Assembly: GCF_900109655.1 (NCBI RefSeq)
Contig: NZ_FOAT01000003.1
Coordinates: forward strand, 14,321 to 78,320
Length of the DNA: 64,000 bases
Direction of reading: 5' to 3'
Source of the DNA: Hominimerdicola alba
GTDB taxonomy: Bacteria; Bacillota; Clostridia; Oscillospirales; Ruminococcaceae
Position numbers and translations under genes: made by a program. Positions 60,316 to 64,000 of the stretch are shown here, one piece after another (the first letter of the stretch is position 1; each line of letters begins with the position of its first letter). The notes under the pieces are model-generated. The model was not told where the DNA came from, ran no database searches, and saw only the letters and a list, made by a program, of their open reading frames with translations.

Positions 60316-60741
60316 TTACTTAGCAGCGCCTGCCTTAGGCTTCTTAGCGCCGTACTTGGATCTAGCCTGCATTCTCTTAGCAACGCCCTGTGCATCAAGA
60401 GTACCGCGGATGATGTGGTATCTTACACCAGGGAGGTCCTTAACTCTTCCGCCTCTGATAAGAACAACAGAGTGCTCCTGAAGGTTATGACCGATGCCGG
60501 GGATGTATGCAGTTACCTCGTAGCCATTGGTCAGCTTTACTCTGGCTACCTTTCTCATTGCGGAGTTAGGCTTCTTAGGAGTAGCTGTTCTAACAACTGT
60601 GCATACGCCTCTCTTCTGAGGACAGCTCTGATCGATTACTCTCTTCTTCTTGGCATTGAAGCCCTTCTGAAGTGCAGGAGCTGTAGACTTGTCTGCAAGT
60701 ACGTTTCTGCCCTTTCTTACTAACTGGTTAAAGGTTGGCAT
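60316..60741 (-). CDS. rpsL: 30S ribosomal protein S12
   Basis: 141 residues beginning [12 protein letters not shown]. Decoding-centre protein; the conserved [17 protein letters not shown] and [13 protein letters not shown] loops carry the lysines known for streptomycin phenotypes in other bacteria. First gene of the str set. A 213-nt gap separates it from rpsG. Start follows GAAAGGAGAG. Confidence 0.98.
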   Translation of the reverse strand: MPTFNQLVRKGRNVLADKSTAPALQKGFNAKKKRVIDQSCPQKRGVCTVVRTATPKKPNSAMRKVARVKLTNGYEVTAYIPGIGHNLQEHSVVLIRGGRVKDLPGVRYHIIRGTLDAQGVAKRMQARSKYGAKKPKAGAAK

Positions 60742-60797
60742 GGTTTCTCTCCTTTCATCAAATAGTTACACTGACCCTATTGTCAGCGTACTCGACT

Positions 60798-60826
60798 ATT
60801 ATACATTACTTTTCCCGATATGTCAA
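60798..60826 (-). promoter_or_regulatory. Promoter of the rpsL-rpsG-fusA operon
   Basis: Minus strand TTGACA (60826-60821), 17 bp, TATAAT (60803-60798). Confidence 0.88.
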
Positions 60827-60899
60827 GCAGTTTAAAATATTTTTTACACTTCACACAAAACGCTCTGTTCTATTCGGTCGGTACTCATATAGAAGTCAT

Positions 60900-61131
60900 A
60901 AGCACTTGCAGTTCTGATGTACTGCGACACTCTCAAATCGGACTTTGCCCTGCAAGCTTTCGTCCCTCGTTCCTCGTGTCGAGCCATCGGATAACAGTGA
61001 CAGCGCCGGTTGTGGCTGATGCTGTCCGATAGCGGACGCGGCAATATTATCCGCCAAAAGAAAGAGCGTGGACGTTCGATCTGTCCACGCTCGTTTGTTT
61101 GTTAGCGGTGACTGCGTCGACCGCGTGCCGC
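60900..61131 (-). repeat. R2-related repeat block
   Basis: On the minus strand GCGGCACGCGGTCGACGCAG, a GAGCGTGGAC/GTCCACGCTC hairpin (61064-61092), AATATTGCCGCG and GAGGAACGAGGGACGAAAGC occur in the same order as in the interior of R2 (49350-49505). It starts 3 nt after the stop of the anti-sigma-like gene, and its hairpin may serve as that gene's terminator. Confidence 0.68.
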
Positions 61132-61134
61132 TCC

Positions 61135-62919
61135 CTATTTGTTGTTTTCCGCAGGCTCGTTATTCGATGCTGCCTTATAGTCAACATTCCTGTTGCTCAC
61201 CGTCAGCCTTCCTGAGCTGTTGTTTTTCCGGTTCTCCGCTGTATCACTGTCCGTAAATTCGACCCTGCTCTCCCATACTACATCATCACCGTTCTTTTTG
61301 CCGAAGAGGAATGTCATGCCATCGGGCGGCTCTGAAACCTTTTCATTGAACTCCACTCCGTACATCAGCAGAAGCTTTCCGCCACTGTACACCTCGTAGT
61401 TTGCAGTACAGAGGTAGCAAACGCGCTCGTCTTCGGACTTCACAACATACTCATAATTACTGTTTATCTCAACAGACGATATCTCAGGCGTTTTGTAATC
61501 CTCGTAGAAATTGACATTTTTTATCTCGTCAAAATCTGCTTTTTCCGATGCGGTAAGTTCAAAGGTGTACAGGAACTGTGTGCGTTCATTTCCGTTATCA
61601 TCGATATTTCTCACAACAACGTCGCCGCAGGGTTCAACCGTGAAGTCATAATCTCCGTTTTCGGCAGCTGCACTTTGAATGACCGTATCCTCGCTGACTT
61701 GGGTATCTCTTTTCGTTTCATCGTTCAGCACGACCTCAATTTCAAGCTTGCCCCTGATATTTCCCGTCCTTTCGGTATCAATGGCGTTTATCAGCAGATA
61801 TACGGTATCCTCGCGTGTGCTGTCGGAAACCAGCCTTGCATTCAGCAGCTCGATATCAGTATCGCACTTTGTTTTCAGCGTGCCTGTTATCCTGTCTATA
61901 TGCAGCGTACAGTCCTTTGTTACGCTGTCGAAATACGCGTCCGCCCACAGATGACTGCCGTCGTTCTTAACTATCTTAACCACATAAAGCTGAGATGTTG
62001 CTCCGCCCCTTACGTAGGCTTCATCGAATATCGTCGTCATTATCTCGCCTTTAAGGTCTGTGTCTTTTCCGTTCCATGAGATGCTGCTCTCGATATCGGG
62101 CTTGACTTGTTCTATATTTTTATAAGTTCCCCTGACAAGATACTTAACAGTATCGTCAATTGTATCCTCCGTGACCCTTGCCGCAGCCTGTGCCGAATGC
62201 AGTACATCGCCGAAGAAACCGTCTGTCCATCTGCCTAGATCTGTATAGCCCTTGCAGGTCAGTGTACCGCGGGGCTGTACCGCAAAGTATTTCCTGCCGT
62301 TTACTTTCATATTGACATTCGTATCAAGGCACTCCTCGCCATTCAGTTCATCAAATCCCAGCACGACCATGTCACCGAACTCGGGAAGCTCCTTGTTTCC
62401 CGTAAGCACATCGCCGTACAGCGGCAGCTCGGTGCAGAATACGAAATTTCCGAACTGATACGTTTGTCTTGCAGCCACAAGGTATATAGTATCACTGTCC
62501 TTGAGTCTTTCGCAGTCAAGCACCGTCACGGATTCAGTCAGACCATACATCTCGTCCATCTTTTCTACCGAGTCTGCTATGTTTTTCGCCTGTTCTTCGA
62601 TATCCTTTTCACTCTTTACAGCAGACGACCCCGAACTTCTGTCATTTCTTTTGTCTTTTAGGCTGATATCTTCGGAGATGCTGTCCTCACAACTGCTTTC
62701 AGCGGCTGTGTGTTCAACGGACGTATCGGTGCCTTTGTATCCATTAAGCAGCGGCACGACCACCATACCGATAACTGCCACTGCTGTTGCAGCAACGATC
62801 CCCGCCGACTGCCATTTTTTCAGCTTTGGCTTAAAGGCATCAGCCTCTGCCGCTTTAAGAGCCCTTCGCTGCCAGTCCTCGGGTGTCCTGACATTATCCA
62901 AAAATCTCATCTGTTTCAT
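61135..62919 (-). CDS. Anti-sigma-factor-like membrane protein
   Basis: 594 residues. A short cytoplasmic N-terminus (MKQMRFLDNVRTPEDWQRRA) like that of small anti-sigma domains, one transmembrane helix at about 37-57 (SAGIVAATAVAVIGMVVVPL), an acidic linker, and a large extracytoplasmic region with repeated beta-rich segments. Its ATG overlaps the sigma factor gene by 26 nt, with GGGAG upstream. Holding the sigma factor at the membrane until a signal arrives is inferred from position and topology. Confidence 0.78.
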   Translation of the reverse strand: MKQMRFLDNVRTPEDWQRRALKAAEADAFKPKLKKWQSAGIVAATAVAVIGMVVVPLLNGYKGTDTSVEHTAAESSCEDSISEDISLKDKRNDRSSGSSAVKSEKDIEEQAKNIADSVEKMDEMYGLTESVTVLDCERLKDSDTIYLVAARQTYQFGNFVFCTELPLYGDVLTGNKELPEFGDMVVLGFDELNGEECLDTNVNMKVNGRKYFAVQPRGTLTCKGYTDLGRWTDGFFGDVLHSAQAAARVTEDTIDDTVKYLVRGTYKNIEQVKPDIESSISWNGKDTDLKGEIMTTIFDEAYVRGGATSQLYVVKIVKNDGSHLWADAYFDSVTKDCTLHIDRITGTLKTKCDTDIELLNARLVSDSTREDTVYLLINAIDTERTGNIRGKLEIEVVLNDETKRDTQVSEDTVIQSAAAENGDYDFTVEPCGDVVVRNIDDNGNERTQFLYTFELTASEKADFDEIKNVNFYEDYKTPEISSVEINSNYEYVVKSEDERVCYLCTANYEVYSGGKLLLMYGVEFNEKVSEPPDGMTFLFGKKNGDDVVWESRVEFTDSDTAENRKNNSSGRLTVSNRNVDYKAASNNEPAENNK

Positions 62920-63397
62920 AACGTCCGCTCCCTTCCTGTTCAAGCTGACCTTTCAGCTTTTCTCTGCCGCGTTTCAGCTGTGAGCGCACGGTGGAAGGTC
63001 TTGTCTTCGTGACCTCGGCTATCTCATCAGCTGTAAGCTCTTCATAATAATAAAGGTATATCACATCTCTGTACTTCGGCGGAAGCTCCATCACCAGCTG
63101 CCATATCTCACTGTCGGCAGGCTGAACAGGTATGTCGCTCACCTCTTCCAAACTAAGGGTGTTCCTGCGCAGGCGATACCGCCACAAACTCCTGCACTCG
63201 TTCACCGTCACCCTAAGAAGCCATGCTTTCGGGTTCGGGATAACACCTTTTTTCAGTTCCTTGTACAGCTTGAAGAACACGTTCTGGTATACGTCCTCTG
63301 CATCGGACATATCCCCCGTGTGCATAACACACAGCCTCGTGACCATGTCGCTGTACTCTTTCAATAACTCTTCATAATCGCTAAGGATATCAGCCAT
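62894..63397 (-). CDS. ECF-type RNA polymerase sigma factor
   Basis: 167 residues. Region 2 (MVTRLCVMHTGDMSDAEDVY, VFFKLYKEL) and region 4 (LPPKYRDVIYLYYYEELTAD, EIAEVTKTRPSTVRSQLKRG) are clear; region 3 is absent as in ECF factors. ATG 63397 follows GGGAGG. Expected to direct an envelope-stress-like regulon with its membrane partner. Confidence 0.92.
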   Translation of the reverse strand: MADILSDYEELLKEYSDMVTRLCVMHTGDMSDAEDVYQNVFFKLYKELKKGVIPNPKAWLLRVTVNECRSLWRYRLRRNTLSLEEVSDIPVQPADSEIWQLVMELPPKYRDVIYLYYYEELTADEIAEVTKTRPSTVRSQLKRGREKLKGQLEQEGSGRYETDEIFG

Positions 63398-63422
63398 GCG
63401 CCTCACCTCCCTCTCTGTATAA

Positions 63423-63451
63423 TAAAACGCACGCACCCACCAAAATGTTGC
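63423..63451 (-). promoter_or_regulatory. Candidate ECF autoregulatory promoter
   Basis: Minus strand GCAACA (63451-63446), 17 bp, CGTTTT (63428-63423): the AAC / CGT pattern of ECF promoters. No sigma-A promoter is evident for this operon. Confidence 0.4.
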
Positions 63452-63479
63452 ATGGCTCTGAAAAAAATTTTTTATTGGA

Positions 63480-63508
63480 TTGACATTAAAAATTGTTTTT
63501 GATATACT
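63480..63508 (+). promoter_or_regulatory. Promoter of the serine hydrolase gene
   Basis: TTGACA (63480-63485), 17 bp, TATACT (63503-63508). Confidence 0.82.
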
Positions 63509-63549
63509 CTTTATTACCGATAAAACTATTCGACTATGGGAGGTTAAGT

Positions 63550-64000
63550 ATGAACGACAAGGGACTTCGTGAACTGATCGAAAACGGCAGAGGAAACGAG
63601 AGCAACATCTGCCAGATATACGCATTTAAAGACGGCGAACCTGCTTTAAGTTTCTGCCGAAGCGGCTTTAAAGAAGACGATGCAATGCACGTTATGTCCG
63701 TGACCAAGGGCATTATGGCACTTCTTGAAGGCATCGCCGAAGACAATGGCTTTATCTCGGGAGCTGACTGCAAAGTTCTGGATCTCTTTCCCGATTACAC
63801 TGTCAAGCGCGGCGAAAAGACCATTTATGATGTTACGCTGAAACATCTGCTGACCATGACTGCGCCTTACAAATACAGGAGCGAACCGTGGACGAAAATC
63901 TGCACCTCGGATGACTGGACGAAAGCCGCCCTCGACCTGCTTGGCGGACGTTCGGGCATCACAGGCGAGTTCAAATACGCCACCCTCGGCATACAGATAC
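63550..64000 (+). CDS. Beta-lactamase-family serine hydrolase (5' part only)
   Basis: 150 codons before the window ends. No signal peptide. The active-site SxxK motif is SVTK in MHVMSVTKGIMALLEGIAED near 58, followed by family features LLTMTA and KYATLGIQ (the YxN region reads YAT). Such cytoplasmic members are often esterases or D-aminopeptidases, not antibiotic-hydrolysing enzymes. Start ATG follows GGGAGG. Confidence 0.82.
   Translation, partial: MNDKGLRELIENGRGNESNICQIYAFKDGEPALSFCRSGFKEDDAMHVMSVTKGIMALLEGIAEDNGFISGADCKVLDLFPDYTVKRGEKTIYDVTLKHLLTMTAPYKYRSEPWTKICTSDDWTKAALDLLGGRSGITGEFKYATLGIQI

Overview
The window looks like a chromosome segment of a low-to-mid GC, cellulose-degrading Ruminococcus, most like Ruminococcus albus. 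The evidence is two dockerin-bearing secreted proteins, a membrane-anchored GH5 cellulase with a cellulose-binding-type module, two adjacent type IV pilins resembling the R. albus pilA1/pilA2 pair, clostridial tmRNA and tRNAs, and very regular sigma-A promoters (TTGACA-like, 17 bp, TATAAT-like). The species call is inference.

Layout. 1-4.6 kb: 3'-truncated surface adhesin with SpaA/Cna-B-like repeats, and a small membrane protein. 5.2-6.6 kb: trans-translation locus (smpB, a small membrane protein, ssrA). 6.7-12.6 kb: secreted and membrane proteins of unknown role, a transglutaminase-like protein, a CorC/HlyC-type CBS protein, and an orphan promoter-terminator unit that probably makes a structured RNA. 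13-21.5 kb: zinc-ribbon membrane protein, XRE regulator, a gene under two LexA-like boxes, Na/Pi-PhoU transporter, L,D-transpeptidase, lipoprotein, aroQ and an M24 peptidase. 21.6-22.2 kb: a tRNA operon (Val, Asp, Phe, Gly-GCC, an aberrant Gly-UCC, Gly-CCC). 22.6-31.6 kb: GH5 cellulase, SulP transporter, AEC transporter, M23 protein, beta-helix dockerin protein. 31.9-38.5 kb: secDF, two pilins, an O-antigen-ligase/oligosaccharyltransferase-like protein. 38.8-43.5 kb: lipoprotein, LytTR regulator with membrane partner, SH3-like protein, further envelope proteins. 43.5-47.5 kb: an OmpR-type two-component system divergent from five tandem small-RNA genes. 47.6-56 kb: pncB, a 739-bp inverted-repeat element, a CAP-dockerin protein, and a TetM-like GTPase fused to a NYN (YacP/Rae1-like) domain. 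56-61 kb: str genes rpsL, rpsG, fusA, tuf. 61-64 kb: ECF sigma factor with anti-sigma-like partner, and a 5' partial serine hydrolase.

Most notable. (1) Five tandem sRNA units (45.9-47.4 kb), each with a Pho-box-like TTCAT-N6-TTCAY direct repeat in place of a -35, a -10 and a strong terminator. The RNAs carry C-rich motifs (UCCCUCC, UCCCUUUC) complementary to Shine-Dalgarno sequences and repeated ACGCCGA loops. They lie next to the two-component system expected to recognise such sites. The arrangement recalls Listeria LhrC/LisRK without evident sequence identity. (2) A tRNA-Gly(UCC)-like gene that keeps glycine identity elements and an encoded CCA but has lost the G19-C56 elbow pair and purine 37, a pattern reminiscent of staphylococcal non-proteinogenic tRNA-Gly. 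(3) Several families of dispersed palindromic repeats, several of them placed in untranslated regions of genes.
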